Part shown: positions 27,720-36,963 of the stretch, piece by piece
Position numbering within the stretch: position 1 is the first letter of the stretch
Layout: every line of letters begins with the position of its first letter
Assembly: GCA_944324465.1 (NCBI GenBank)
Contig: CALUWI010000012.1
Location: forward strand, 23,205-87,204
Length of the DNA stretch: 64,000 bases
Reading direction: 5' to 3'
Origin: an uncultured Mucispirillum sp.
Lineage (GTDB): Bacteria > Chrysiogenota > Deferribacteres > Deferribacterales > Mucispirillaceae
The notes under the pieces: generated by a model
Told to the model about the DNA's origin: nothing
The model's database searches: none
Seen by the model: only the letters and a program-made list of their open reading frames with translations
Made by a program: the position numbers and the translations under genes

Positions 27720-30186
27720 TACATCTTATATATCAGTAGAAGTATCAAAAAACACATCTGAAAACAGAACAACTCCTATATATGTGCAGGAAAAAGGAAG
27801 TCTTTCTCTTGATAATATATTATCTGAAAAGCCTGCTGATTTTAATGGGCAGATAGATATATCATGGCTTACGGATGCACTTAATCAAAAAGCATGTGAA
27901 ATAAAATATGCTCCATGGGACGCTTTATATATGCCACAGGGTTTATGGGTATCTTCTGCTTACGGCAGCAATACTATTATTGCAGTATCAGCTGATGGTA
28001 AAATATGCTTATCCCATGATTACGGCACAAATTGGGAAGAAAAACAGATAAACGATAACTTAACTGCTGCTTCATACGGTAATGGTGTATTTATACTGCT
28101 TTCTAATACTGGAAAATGCTTTAAAAGCACAGATAAAGGTATATCCTGGGAAGAAAGCATAATAGATGAAGATAATTTTTCATGTATTACATATAACAAT
28201 AATAAATTTATTGCAGGTACATCTTCAGGCAGAATATATGTTTCAGAAGACTATGGGCAAAACTGGCAAAAGGTGTGCGAATATAATAATATGCAGATTT
28301 CAAAAATAACATATTCATCATCAAACATTATAATGGCAGTTGCAGTTTCTGGCAGTCCCCTTTCAATCTACAGTATAGATGACGGCTCATCATGGAATGA
28401 AATAGAGATGCCCTCATCATCATGGATATCATTAACTTATGGCAAAGATAGATTTATGGCTTGTGCTTATGATGGGGACATAAGGCTTGCTTACTGTCTT
28501 GAAAAGGATATTATTAGCAGCAATCCTGTGTGGAAAAATACAGCTTTAAGCTATAATGAACCATGGAAAGATATATGTTATGGAGCAAATGTATATACTC
28601 TTGTCTCATCAAATGGTGTTACTCTTGCAAGCAGTGACGGTATAAGGTGGATAAAAACACCATGTCCTTATGGAGCATGGAATAATATTTTAAGAACAGA
28701 TTATTTTTTTATGACATTTTCAGCAGATAATGAGGCAAATCACTTAAATGCAATCCGTTCATCAAATGGCGGACTTGCTGGAATTATGTTTGCAACTTTA
28801 AATGAAATTATACATGATGAAAATGTAGATAAAGCAGTTAACCCGCAGACTTTAAAAGATTATCTTGCATACAGAACTGGCAAAAATACCTCTCAATATC
28901 CAGTTTACAGTGATGATTTACTTATTGAATGCACTTCACTTGATACAAGACAGATTAAAATTACAAATATAGACAGCAAAAGCACGATTAATGATTATAA
29001 CGATATTAAAACACCAGGAATATATATAATAGAAAAAACTCTTAATAACGGTCCTGATTTACAAACAGGATATATGCTTGTACAGGCAGAAAATAATAAA
29101 ATACATCAATTTTTAAGCCCTGATTATTTATTTACATCAGGTTATATGCGCCAGTTCAGTAATAACTTATGGAGCAGCTGGCAGAAAAAAATGATAAAAC
29201 AGGAAAATATAGAAAGCCTTGATTTATCTAATAATAATATAACAGTATCATCTAATTCATCATATTCTGATATAACAAACATTATAGCAGAAGAAAATGG
29301 AAGTATCAAAAAAATAAGTAAAAATGAAGTAGATGAAGAAATAAATAATAAAGTAAAAGATGCATTCAACCTTATGGCTGGAAATAATGTTTACTGGAAC
29401 AAAACAGCAGATTATAAATTAGGTGCTGCCGTTTTAGGAAGTGATAATGCACTGTACTACTGCATAAAAGCAAATGGCTCAGCAAGTCCTCAAAACCCAG
29501 TGTCCGCATCTTCATACTGGCTTAAAATTATAAACAGTAATGGAAAAATCAATGCAGATAATTTAAGTGTGTCATTAGGTACACTTGCTCTGCTTAATAA
29601 TATTGCACTTACTAATAATGCCATAACTGGAATACTGCCCATAAGTAAAGGAGGCACAGGAAGAACAAATGGAATGTCAAATGGTATTGCAGATAATACT
29701 ATAATTACAGAAAATAACTGGCAGACTGCAGAGCAAAGAGGGTTAGGTGTTTTATACTGGCAGACTACAGATATTGCCAGCAAAAAGCTGCCTTATACTG
29801 CAGGAGCAATGATAAGAAATTATTTTGTAAGCAACCTTAAAAGTGCTTTAGCTTTTGATTTAGGTAATGCTTATGTATCTATTTTTGATTTTAAGCAAAA
29901 TAGGTGGAAACAAATTGCATTTAATGATGATGTTGTAAATAAAATGCCAAAAGTATCAAAAAATAATGGAATAGGATATTTACAGCAAATTGCAGGACAA
30001 GGAGTTCAAGTAACTTACAGGCTTCCTTCTGATGGCACTTATTTCTACTTTCTTACCTGCACAAATGACTATAATAACTATAATGCTGTAGATAATAAGG
30101 CAGGAATTGCAGAAGGTGGAAGTGAAATAATTTCTGCATCTATGAATAAAAAAACTTTTGGGGGATTTATATGGAGAATACAGTAG
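27712..30186 (+). CDS. Phage tail-fibre / receptor-binding protein with BNR-like repeats
   Basis: I start at ATG 27712 (GGGAG upstream, overlapping the previous stop by 8 nt), giving 824 residues. Residues about 80-350 contain repeated S.DYG..W or S.D.G.SW units typical of BNR/sialidase-type beta-propellers. A mid-region resembles tail-fibre shafts, and ISKGGTGRTNGM near residue 645 is the GGTG repeat motif common in tail fibres. The C-terminus would then be the receptor-binding tip. BNR units suggest binding to, or cleavage of, surface polysaccharide, though no sialidase catalytic residues are evident. Confidence 0.75.
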   Translation: MSNTSYISVEVSKNTSENRTTPIYVQEKGSLSLDNILSEKPADFNGQIDISWLTDALNQKACEIKYAPWDALYMPQGLWVSSAYGSNTIIAVSADGKICLSHDYGTNWEEKQINDNLTAASYGNGVFILLSNTGKCFKSTDKGISWEESIIDEDNFSCITYNNNKFIAGTSSGRIYVSEDYGQNWQKVCEYNNMQISKITYSSSNIIMAVAVSGSPLSIYSIDDGSSWNEIEMPSSSWISLTYGKDRFMACAYDGDIRLAYCLEKDIISSNPVWKNTALSYNEPWKDICYGANVYTLVSSNGVTLASSDGIRWIKTPCPYGAWNNILRTDYFFMTFSADNEANHLNAIRSSNGGLAGIMFATLNEIIHDENVDKAVNPQTLKDYLAYRTGKNTSQYPVYSDDLLIECTSLDTRQIKITNIDSKSTINDYNDIKTPGIYIIEKTLNNGPDLQTGYMLVQAENNKIHQFLSPDYLFTSGYMRQFSNNLWSSWQKKMIKQENIESLDLSNNNITVSSNSSYSDITNIIAEENGSIKKISKNEVDEEINNKVKDAFNLMAGNNVYWNKTADYKLGAAVLGSDNALYYCIKANGSASPQNPVSASSYWLKIINSNGKINADNLSVSLGTLALLNNIALTNNAITGILPISKGGTGRTNGMSNGIADNTIITENNWQTAEQRGLGVLYWQTTDIASKKLPYTAGAMIRNYFVSNLKSALAFDLGNAYVSIFDFKQNRWKQIAFNDDVVNKMPKVSKNNGIGYLQQIAGQGVQVTYRLPSDGTYFYFLTCTNDYNNYNAVDNKAGIAEGGSEIISASMNKKTFGGFIWRIQ

Positions 30187-30620
30187 AATATAATGAAAAT
30201 AAAAAATTATTTTTAAACTCTATTTCAAATATTAAGAAAAAAAATGACGGCTCTTTTATTGTTAATTATAACAATATGCCTTACCATATTTCTAACAGTG
30301 ATGAAATGCTGGAAAAATATAACTGGCTCACTGAATATATAGAAAAATATCCAGAACAGGCAGAAGATTATATAGAAAAACAATATATACCTTCTGCAGA
30401 AGAAAAAGTTGAACATATAAGAAATAAACGAAACAGCCTTTTAAATGAAGCCGATATTATACTTATGAAATATCAGGAACAGGTATCCCTTAATATAATA
30501 CAGGTAAACGATGAATATTATAATGCACTTTTACAGTATAAGCAAAACTTAAGAGATATTACAAAGCAAATTGATTTTCCTGAAAATATAATATGGCCTT
30601 TAATGCCAGAATATATTTAA
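30171..30620 (+). CDS. Phage tail assembly chaperone-like protein (PF16778-like)
   Basis: The 149-residue protein overlaps the tail-fibre gene end by 16 nt. Its C-terminal half has the Phage_tail_APC pattern: IRNKRNSLLNEAD, then a Y..AL..Y...LRDI stretch, then a FPENIIWPLMPE ending, which corresponds to the usual R..R..LL..TD ... YR.ALRD...Q..FP..V.WP..P. Proteins of this family follow tail-fibre genes in many phages and help fold or attach the fibre. Its stop codon abuts the stop codon of the convergent glycosyltransferase gene. Confidence 0.75.
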   Translation: MENTVEYNENKKLFLNSISNIKKKNDGSFIVNYNNMPYHISNSDEMLEKYNWLTEYIEKYPEQAEDYIEKQYIPSAEEKVEHIRNKRNSLLNEADIILMKYQEQVSLNIIQVNDEYYNALLQYKQNLRDITKQIDFPENIIWPLMPEYI

Positions 30621-31439
30621 TTATGCAGTTTTATAACCTATCAGTTTAGGCAGAGCCTGCAAAATATATAATATTTTTTTATGAATTGGAAGGGAGTGTA
30701 AAAGCTCTTTTCCTTTGCTTTCTGCCCTGCCAAAAGTATCTATAAGCCATTTATTTTCTTTATGCATTTTGCCTATTGCTTTTCCTCGTGCATATTCATT
30801 TTTTAAAGAATATGGATGACTGTGGTATATTTTTGCTTCAGCATTATAATAAACTTTTTTTCCCATTAATATAATTTTCGCAGCTGCAAGCATATCTTCA
30901 GCAAAATCAGTTTTTGGAAAGCCGCCAGCAGCAAGTAAATCTTTTATCTTATATGCAGCAAAGCTGTCTGAACAAAATGCAGTAGATATGCCGTATTTTA
31001 CAATATCGTCTTTTGATTTTATAATAGAATGGGGAGGATAATTAAAATGTCTGCTTATTTTTTCTATAAAAGATGAAGTGTTATCCGTCAGCTGCCTGCC
31101 GTAAGTAATAGATACATTGTCATGATTAAATGATGAAAGCAGTGTTTCTAATGTATTATTATCTTTTAATAAAATATCCTGTGTCATAAATACTGCATAG
31201 TCATAGTTTTTATTATTATCTATTCCCTGCTGCCTTGTTAAGCCGTGATTAAAGCTGCCTTTATCTATAATAGTAATATCACAGCCGTATTTTCTGCATA
31301 TCTCTACTGTATTATCAGTAGATGATGAATCAATTATACATATTTTTGCAGGTACAACACTCTGCTCTTTAATTGATTGTAAAAGCCTTTCAATAGTGTT
31401 ACAGCCATTATATGTGGGGATAATTATTATAAATGACAT
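30621..31439 (-). CDS. GT2 family glycosyltransferase, rhamnosyltransferase-like
   Basis: The 272-residue protein has a GT-A fold opening (IIIPTYNGCNTIERLLQSI), the nucleotide-sugar region CIIDSSSTDNT, and a DXD-equivalent stretch MTQDILL. The segment NHGLTRQQGI is typical of rhamnosyltransferase-type GT2 enzymes. It lacks membrane helices and should act on the cytoplasmic face of the membrane, adding a sugar to an O-antigen or other glycan precursor. It is the last gene of the gtr operon. The ribosome binding site is weak. Confidence 0.8.
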   Translation of the reverse strand: MSFIIIIPTYNGCNTIERLLQSIKEQSVVPAKICIIDSSSTDNTVEICRKYGCDITIIDKGSFNHGLTRQQGIDNNKNYDYAVFMTQDILLKDNNTLETLLSSFNHDNVSITYGRQLTDNTSSFIEKISRHFNYPPHSIIKSKDDIVKYGISTAFCSDSFAAYKIKDLLAAGGFPKTDFAEDMLAAAKIILMGKKVYYNAEAKIYHSHPYSLKNEYARGKAIGKMHKENKWLIDTFGRAESKGKELLHSLPIHKKILYILQALPKLIGYKTA

Positions 31440-31450
31440 AGGTAATCTAT

Positions 31451-32938
31451 CTAATTACTTAGTTTAATAATCACTGTATTGTCAATTAATTTAACACAGT
31501 CATTATCTGGATATGATGGCATATCTTTTACCTTTTTCATCATATCATCTGTCATATTACCTATTTGTATATTCATAGGAAATCCTTGAAGTTTTAAAAA
31601 TGAAAGTATTCTATAACTGTTGCCACCATCCCATGAAAAAAATGATGCACTAAATACATCTTTACCATTTATTAATGGATTTTTATGGGTATAATTTACT
31701 GCACCTGTAAAATTTATTTTATATTTACCATTAACTATTTCTGGATATTTATTATATATTTTGCTTATTATATTATTTGCAGTTATTTCATCCTGTTTAT
31801 ATGTCATATAATAACTTATTTGATATTTTACAATATTAGTTGTATGAAAACATATTATAAAAATTGATAAAATAATAATAAAATATTTTAATTTATTATT
31901 AAAACAATATATAAGCAGTAAAATAAATGCAGGATAAAAAGCAACAGCTAATTTTGCTCTTACAGGTAAAGCAGTGCCAAAAACTATATTTAAAGAAAAA
32001 ATAGAAAGCAACCAGAAAAGCATTAGAATAATAAATTTAATATTCTCTTTATATGTTTTATAATTCTTTATATTATGCAGTATATAAATTATTACAATAA
32101 CTGTGATTATAATATTTGCAGTATGACTGCCTTGAAAACCATTACTTGATAAAACACGCCATATATTTGTTAAGGCATTTCCTAACCCTTCTATTATTCC
32201 CTGCCTGTATCCAATAAAATCGCTGTGATAAGCACCTAAAGTTTTGTTTGTAAATACAATAGTTATATAATAAATAATAATCGGTATAAGAAGTATTATA
32301 GTTGATTTAATAATATGTTTTATGGATTTTTTGATATTTTTATCATTAATATAATCAAGAATAACATTTATCATCATAACTGATAAAAAAACTGCTATAT
32401 TTGCTTGATATGATGATATACCGATAAACAGCAATACTACTGCTGCAAAATATAATAAAATATTATTTTTTTCTATAAGCCTGTATGCAATAACAACTAA
32501 TAAAAGCCCGATAAAATTATAAGCTGATTGAAAATAAAAATACTGCAAAAATGCAAAATTTGGATAAGTTACAAATAATAATACAAATAATAATTTAGCA
32601 CTGTTTTGCAGATTATGCCTTGAAACAGTTAAAAGTCCAGCTAGAGTAAGAGCAAATATGCCAATAATCTGTGATACTATATGATATCTTGCAAACGGTA
32701 GTATATAATATAATATCCATGAACCGTAACGCTGAGTATCATAGTATAATTGTGGACCGTCTGCTAGTGTATATGTTTCAGAATCTATCCCAAACTTAAT
32801 TGTAAAAATATCAACAGCATTTATCACTAAAGCCACAAAAAAACTAATTAATATTATATTTTTATTTTCTAAAATAAAATTATATAATTTTTCAGCATAT
32901 TTACTACTATTTGACATATTTTTAAAAATATTTTTCAT
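31451..32938 (-). CDS. GtrII-like membrane glucosyltransferase (Glucos_trans_II type)
   Basis: I place the start at ATG 32938 because GGGAGA lies just upstream; a TTG at 32956 is less likely. The 495-residue protein has about ten membrane helices after a short cytoplasmic tail. The first periplasmic loop ends in YDTQRYGSWILYYILPF, matching the GR.W-type motif of GtrII proteins. A soluble periplasmic domain forms the C-terminus. Such proteins transfer a sugar from undecaprenyl phosphate to O-antigen in the periplasm and are the variable third gene of phage gtr cassettes. Confidence 0.65.
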   Translation of the reverse strand: MKNIFKNMSNSSKYAEKLYNFILENKNIILISFFVALVINAVDIFTIKFGIDSETYTLADGPQLYYDTQRYGSWILYYILPFARYHIVSQIIGIFALTLAGLLTVSRHNLQNSAKLLFVLLFVTYPNFAFLQYFYFQSAYNFIGLLLVVIAYRLIEKNNILLYFAAVVLLFIGISSYQANIAVFLSVMMINVILDYINDKNIKKSIKHIIKSTIILLIPIIIYYITIVFTNKTLGAYHSDFIGYRQGIIEGLGNALTNIWRVLSSNGFQGSHTANIIITVIVIIYILHNIKNYKTYKENIKFIILMLFWLLSIFSLNIVFGTALPVRAKLAVAFYPAFILLLIYCFNNKLKYFIIILSIFIICFHTTNIVKYQISYYMTYKQDEITANNIISKIYNKYPEIVNGKYKINFTGAVNYTHKNPLINGKDVFSASFFSWDGGNSYRILSFLKLQGFPMNIQIGNMTDDMMKKVKDMPSYPDNDCVKLIDNTVIIKLSN

Positions 32939-32967
32939 TTTTATCTCCCATTCCAAATATAATAACT

Positions 32968-34182
32968 TTAAAAATATGTGTTACCGGCAAGAATTCTGTG
33001 CATATAATCATATCCATAAACTGCATGTATTACAAATAATATATAGCATACTATCAGCCATATTTTTTTAAAGTACCCCCCCCCTTCTTGCCATAATTTA
33101 GACGAATATTTCACAAGATATTCTATTGTTACTAAAAACAATAAAAACATAGCTGCATAAGCACCCCATATCCAGTTACCATGATACTGTCTCCAGCCAA
33201 GCTCTACTATCAGCACAGCTCCAAGCAGTGCTGTTACAGCAAATATCCATACATAAGTATAATTTCCCATTTTTTTAATATGTTCCCACAATAATGGCAG
33301 AGCAGCTAGTGGAAATAAAAAACTTTGAATAACTGTAGATAAAAACACCAGAATAGTTGGATAATGATGTATATTATAATGAAAATTCATATATATAAAT
33401 GGCCTTATAGCAAGAGCCTCACCAGTTCTATCTGGAAACATTATTTTTGTCTGTATAATTAAAATAAATAATGTTGGTATAATGGTCAGTGATAAATAAA
33501 GCAGCTGTTTAAATAAACTTTTATCTTTGAAATACCATATAATAATCATAACAGCAAGTGCAGGATACATTACAAATACTAAATTAGGCTTTATCCATGC
33601 ACCTATCATTGCTGCTAAAGAAAAAATAATAAATTCTGAATATGGTATTTTTTGCTTTTGATTAATTTTTTCTGCAATAGATTGAAAAAGAAACATCATG
33701 ATTAAACTTGTTAATTTAAGGGCAATTAAACTTGAATTATGCCATACTCCTGACATATATAACCCAACATGTCTATTAGGGCTAAGTGGAAGAATATATA
33801 CTGCTGCTTCAATATATGCAAAAAGAGCAAGAATAAAACATAAAGAATAATTATTTAAATTTGTATTTTTATATAAATATTTACCAGAAAGATATATTGT
33901 AATGCCTATTATAATTAATATACATACAGCAATACTGACTTGATGTGGAAATATTTTATACAGTATGCCAAAAAATATGTATAAAAGACTATACCGTTCA
34001 TGTCCTGTTATAGACATATGAATATGTGAAGGTAAATCACTATATACCCAGACTTTCACCTTAAATTCATCTATCTGGTATATAATTATCTGAGAAATTA
34101 TCTCTATGCTGTAAAAAAACAATAATGCAGTAAAAAAATAATAAATGTACCTTTTTATTTTCTCCTGATTAGTATAATTCAT
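32968..34182 (-). CDS. GT-C-like polytopic membrane protein with an internal G9 tract
   Basis: I choose ATG 34182 (GGGAG 10 nt upstream) over an in-frame start at 34224 that overlaps gtrA. The 404-residue protein has about ten membrane helices and an acidic SDLPSH motif in the first external loop, as in GT-C glycosyltransferases that use polyprenyl-linked sugars. Residues 367-369 are three glycines encoded by nine consecutive G. Loss of one G gives a stop after seven altered codons and gain of one G gives a stop after two, removing the last helix. The present sequence is in the ON frame. Confidence 0.65.
   Translation of the reverse strand: MNYTNQEKIKRYIYYFFTALLFFYSIEIISQIIIYQIDEFKVKVWVYSDLPSHIHMSITGHERYSLLYIFFGILYKIFPHQVSIAVCILIIIGITIYLSGKYLYKNTNLNNYSLCFILALFAYIEAAVYILPLSPNRHVGLYMSGVWHNSSLIALKLTSLIMMFLFQSIAEKINQKQKIPYSEFIIFSLAAMIGAWIKPNLVFVMYPALAVMIIIWYFKDKSLFKQLLYLSLTIIPTLFILIIQTKIMFPDRTGEALAIRPFIYMNFHYNIHHYPTILVFLSTVIQSFLFPLAALPLLWEHIKKMGNYTYVWIFAVTALLGAVLIVELGWRQYHGNWIWGAYAAMFLLFLVTIEYLVKYSSKLWQEGGGYFKKIWLIVCYILFVIHAVYGYDYMHRILAGNTYF
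33076..33084 (-). repeat. Homopolymeric G9 tract (C9 on the plus strand) in a glycosyltransferase-like gene
   Basis: Nine consecutive C on the given strand. I found no other G or C run of this length in the window, and such a run is unexpected by chance in DNA this AT-rich. It lies in frame inside the coding region. G or C tracts of 8-12 bases in surface-glycan genes are the classic substrate for slipped-strand phase variation. Confidence 0.9.
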
Positions 34183-34204
34183 AGTATATGCACTCCCAGC
34201 GATT

Positions 34205-34618
34205 TTATAAACTTTTAAAAACAATAAACCTTTGAGCTAAATAATTAAGCCCTGTAAATAAAACCATACCAATAAACATTGCAGTATTTTCCTGTACACT
34301 AACAGAATAGCTGCTTAATAAATACATTGTAAATGGCTTTGCAGCTCCATATGCAATAAAAAAGCAGACTGCAATATTTATAATGAAATAAACAACCTCT
34401 CTTAAAGAAAAAGCATTGCTTTTGAATGTGAAATATTTATTTAAGAAAAAACTGACTACACTTCCCACAACATAATTCATAATAGAAGATATCCAGTAAG
34501 AACAGTTAAAAATATTGTATAGTGCAAACATTACACCTGCACCAACTGCTGTATTTATGATACCTGCTATTATGAATTTTAAAAATGTTTTATCATAAAA
34601 TATTTTAATTAACTGCAT
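34205..34618 (-). CDS. gtrA: GtrA family membrane protein (polyprenyl-linked sugar flippase)
   Basis: The 137-residue protein has four membrane helices and the GtrA pattern: FLKFIIAGIINTAVGAGV at the start, NYVVGSVVSFFLNKYFTF in the middle and NYLAQRFIVF at the end. GtrA proteins are thought to flip undecaprenyl-phosphate-glucose to the periplasm. The start codon directly follows the gtrB stop, so the pair is translationally coupled as in serotype-converting phages. Confidence 0.9.
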   Translation of the reverse strand: MQLIKIFYDKTFLKFIIAGIINTAVGAGVMFALYNIFNCSYWISSIMNYVVGSVVSFFLNKYFTFKSNAFSLREVVYFIINIAVCFFIAYGAAKPFTMYLLSSYSVSVQENTAMFIGMVLFTGLNYLAQRFIVFKSL

Positions 34619-35560
34619 TTACTTTTCATCACCACTGTATTTTTCTACAAAATAAAGCGGTCTGTTTTTTACTTCATCAAAAATTCTGCCTAAATATTCA
34701 CCTATTACACCAAGTGATAAAAGCTGAATACCTCCTAAAAATATTATAATTGATAATAATGTAGGATAACCACGAACAGGTTCTCCAAAAAGTAAAGTTT
34801 TTAAAACTAAAAAAACAATATAAATAAACCCAACAGCTGCAACAATTATTCCTAAAAATGAGCTTAATCTAAGTGGAAATGTAGAAAAAGATGTAAGACC
34901 TTCTATTGCAAGGTTAAAAAGATTAAAATAATTCCATTTAGATTTACCTGCAAATCTTTTAACAGGTTCATACATAAATTCTTTTTTATTAAAGCCTATT
35001 AATGCAAACAACCCTTTAGTATATCTTCTCTGTTCTTTATACTGTTTTAATGCATCCACTGCTCTGCGGCTTAAAAGTCTAAAATCACTTGTATTTTTTA
35101 AAATATCAACACGAGTTAATGACTGTAATGCTTTATAATATATCTTTGTTCCTAATCTTTTGAAAAAACTTTCATCATTTCTTGATTTTCTTCTTCCATA
35201 TACATCATCATAGCCTTCTTCATAATAAGTAAGCATTTCTGGAATGTATTCTGGGGGAATTTGCAAATCTGCATCTAAAATAACAACAACATCACCTTTC
35301 ACATAATCAAACCCTGCAGCCATTGCTATTTCTTTACCGTAGTTTCTAGCTAAATTCACATACTGCACATGGTCATCTTTTGCATTTAAATCACGCAATA
35401 TCTCTAAAGTTTTATCTTTTGAACCGTCATTTATTATAAGTATTTCATAATCATACTTTTCAAGTTTTGATAAAACATTACTTACTCTCTTATAAAGTTC
35501 ATGTAAACATTCTTCTTCATTATAAGCAGGAATTAGAGCAGATATAAGCTGTTTTTTCAT
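34619..35560 (-). CDS. gtrB: GtrB-type undecaprenyl-phosphate glycosyltransferase
   Basis: GtrB moves a sugar, usually glucose, from UDP-sugar to undecaprenyl phosphate on the inner face of the membrane. The 313-residue protein has a GT2 domain with ALIPAYNEEE, NDGSKD, and the metal site ILDADLQIPPE. RFAGKSKWNYFNLFNLAIEGLTSFS follows, then two C-terminal membrane helices (about 230-255 and 265-290). AGGAGG precedes its ATG. It is the first gene of the gtr group and follows the LarB-like gene by 29 nt. Confidence 0.93.
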   Translation of the reverse strand: MKKQLISALIPAYNEEECLHELYKRVSNVLSKLEKYDYEILIINDGSKDKTLEILRDLNAKDDHVQYVNLARNYGKEIAMAAGFDYVKGDVVVILDADLQIPPEYIPEMLTYYEEGYDDVYGRRKSRNDESFFKRLGTKIYYKALQSLTRVDILKNTSDFRLLSRRAVDALKQYKEQRRYTKGLFALIGFNKKEFMYEPVKRFAGKSKWNYFNLFNLAIEGLTSFSTFPLRLSSFLGIIVAAVGFIYIVFLVLKTLLFGEPVRGYPTLLSIIIFLGGIQLLSLGVIGEYLGRIFDEVKNRPLYFVEKYSGDEK

Positions 35561-35589
35561 AAATAAACTATCCTCCTTTATAAAAATGT

Positions 35590-36300
35590 TTATCCAATAA
35601 TTCTTGCTACTGCCATAGCAGCTGAAACTGCACTACCTGGTTTTGCAAGCAATGCTCCATTTGAAAGCATATATTCTTCTATATTTTTGTTTTTACTTAA
35701 AAGAACAACTGGTTTTTTAGATATATTTGATATAATAGATGTAAGTCTTATATCTTTATCAAATGCAACAATTACAGCCTTTGCTTTTGAAAGATAGTTC
35801 TTTACAACCTGAATAGATACTGTTTCATATTTTGATATAAAGCATATTTCTACCTGCATACCTAAAATATTAAATACAGCTTCCAGCTCTTTTATCATTT
35901 TATCATCATGAGCAAGAGAAGTAACCACTACCACTGTTTTATCATATTTTACTGTCTGCTCTTTTTCTATATATGTGATTATTCCAGCATCGTATAAAAA
36001 CATACACTTATTAAATTTTGGAGCAAGCTCTCTCATAATATGTTCTTCAATACCAGTTAATATGAAATTATTATATTTTTTATGCATCTGATGAATAAGC
36101 AGTTCTATATAATGGGCATCTTTGCCGTTACATTCTACCATTTCATCAAAAGGGCAGCCAAGTTTCTGCCATACTGTTAAGCTGTCATTATCTTCTGCTG
36201 AATAAAAATTCTGCTCTATTTCATTAACAGCACTTTCTATTGAAATTGTGCCAAGCCTTAATTTTACTAATAAATCTTCTAATTCATTTTTATCCAGCAT
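35590..36300 (-). CDS. Divergent LarB/PurE-fold-like protein
   Basis: I do not recognise this 236-residue protein with certainty. Its start (LEDLLVKLRLGTISIESAVNEI) resembles the LarB N-terminus (short helix plus G.IS...A). After an insert come VVVVTSLAHDDKMIKELEAVFNILGMQVE, then KAVIVAFDKDIRLTSIIS, KKPVVLLS and a glycine/alanine-rich end. The order and hydrophobicity fit the AIR-carboxylase-like Rossmann domain of LarB, which makes the nickel pincer cofactor, but the catalytic motifs are poorly kept. No larC or larE is nearby. It sits between rlmE and gtrB in one run of genes. Confidence 0.45.
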   Translation of the reverse strand: MLDKNELEDLLVKLRLGTISIESAVNEIEQNFYSAEDNDSLTVWQKLGCPFDEMVECNGKDAHYIELLIHQMHKKYNNFILTGIEEHIMRELAPKFNKCMFLYDAGIITYIEKEQTVKYDKTVVVVTSLAHDDKMIKELEAVFNILGMQVEICFISKYETVSIQVVKNYLSKAKAVIVAFDKDIRLTSIISNISKKPVVLLSKNKNIEEYMLSNGALLAKPGSAVSAAMAVARIIG

Positions 36301-36317
36301 ACTAATTCTCCATACTC

Positions 36318-36911
36318 TTAATTTACTTTATTTAAGGCAGCAATATATATTTCCATAGAGCCCTGCCTTGTTGCATCAGGTTTTATAATTCTTACATCTT
36401 TAAAATCTTTTTTAAGCCTTTCTACCAAACCTTTTCGGCCTTCCCCTTCAAAAAGTTTAAACAAAAATGAGCCGCCTTTCTTTAATGTTTTCATTGTAAA
36501 AGCATATACTTTCTCTACAAGCTCTAAAGAATTAGTATGGTCCGCATCTCTAATACCTATTGTATGGGGTGCAATATCAGAAATAACAGCATCATATAAC
36601 GGGCATATTTCAAGCACTTGATTTAATATTTCATCAGTTGTAAAATCACCTGCTATGCTTACAAAATTCTTTTTGTTTATACCAGTAATTTCATTTAAAT
36701 CAACACCAACTACAAATCCTTTATCGCCAGCTATCTCTAAAGCAACCTGGCTCCAGCCGCCAGGGGCAGCACCACAGTCCAGCACTTTATAGCCGCTTTT
36801 AATAATCTTATATTTTGTATTTAATTCTTTTAACTTATAAGCTGCACGGGATTTGTAGCCTTCCTGTTTTGCTTTTTTATAATAACTGTCTTTTCTGTTA
36901 TATACTGCCAT
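36318..36911 (-). CDS. rlmE: 23S rRNA 2'-O-methyltransferase RlmE (FtsJ/RrmJ)
   Basis: RlmE methylates the 2'-hydroxyl of U2552 in 23S rRNA late in 50S assembly. The 197-residue protein has SRAAYKL (Lys26), the SAM motif VLDCGAAPGGWSQVA (43-57), SDIAPHTIG with Asp112, FLFKLFEG with Lys152, and RQGSMEIYI with Glu187. These complete the catalytic K-D-K-E set. It follows rng by about 50 nt, giving an RNA-processing gene pair. Confidence 0.95.
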   Translation of the reverse strand: MAVYNRKDSYYKKAKQEGYKSRAAYKLKELNTKYKIIKSGYKVLDCGAAPGGWSQVALEIAGDKGFVVGVDLNEITGINKKNFVSIAGDFTTDEILNQVLEICPLYDAVISDIAPHTIGIRDADHTNSLELVEKVYAFTMKTLKKGGSFLFKLFEGEGRKGLVERLKKDFKDVRIIKPDATRQGSMEIYIAALNKVN

Positions 36912-36963
36912 TAATTTATCCTGATATTTAATTTGTTTATAAATATTTTTTATTTATACTATT

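Noticed and set aside
34182..34224. Upstream start giving a 14-residue longer GT-C-like protein
   Set aside because: The upstream start lies inside the gtrA gene and has no ribosome binding site, whereas GGGAG precedes ATG 34182.
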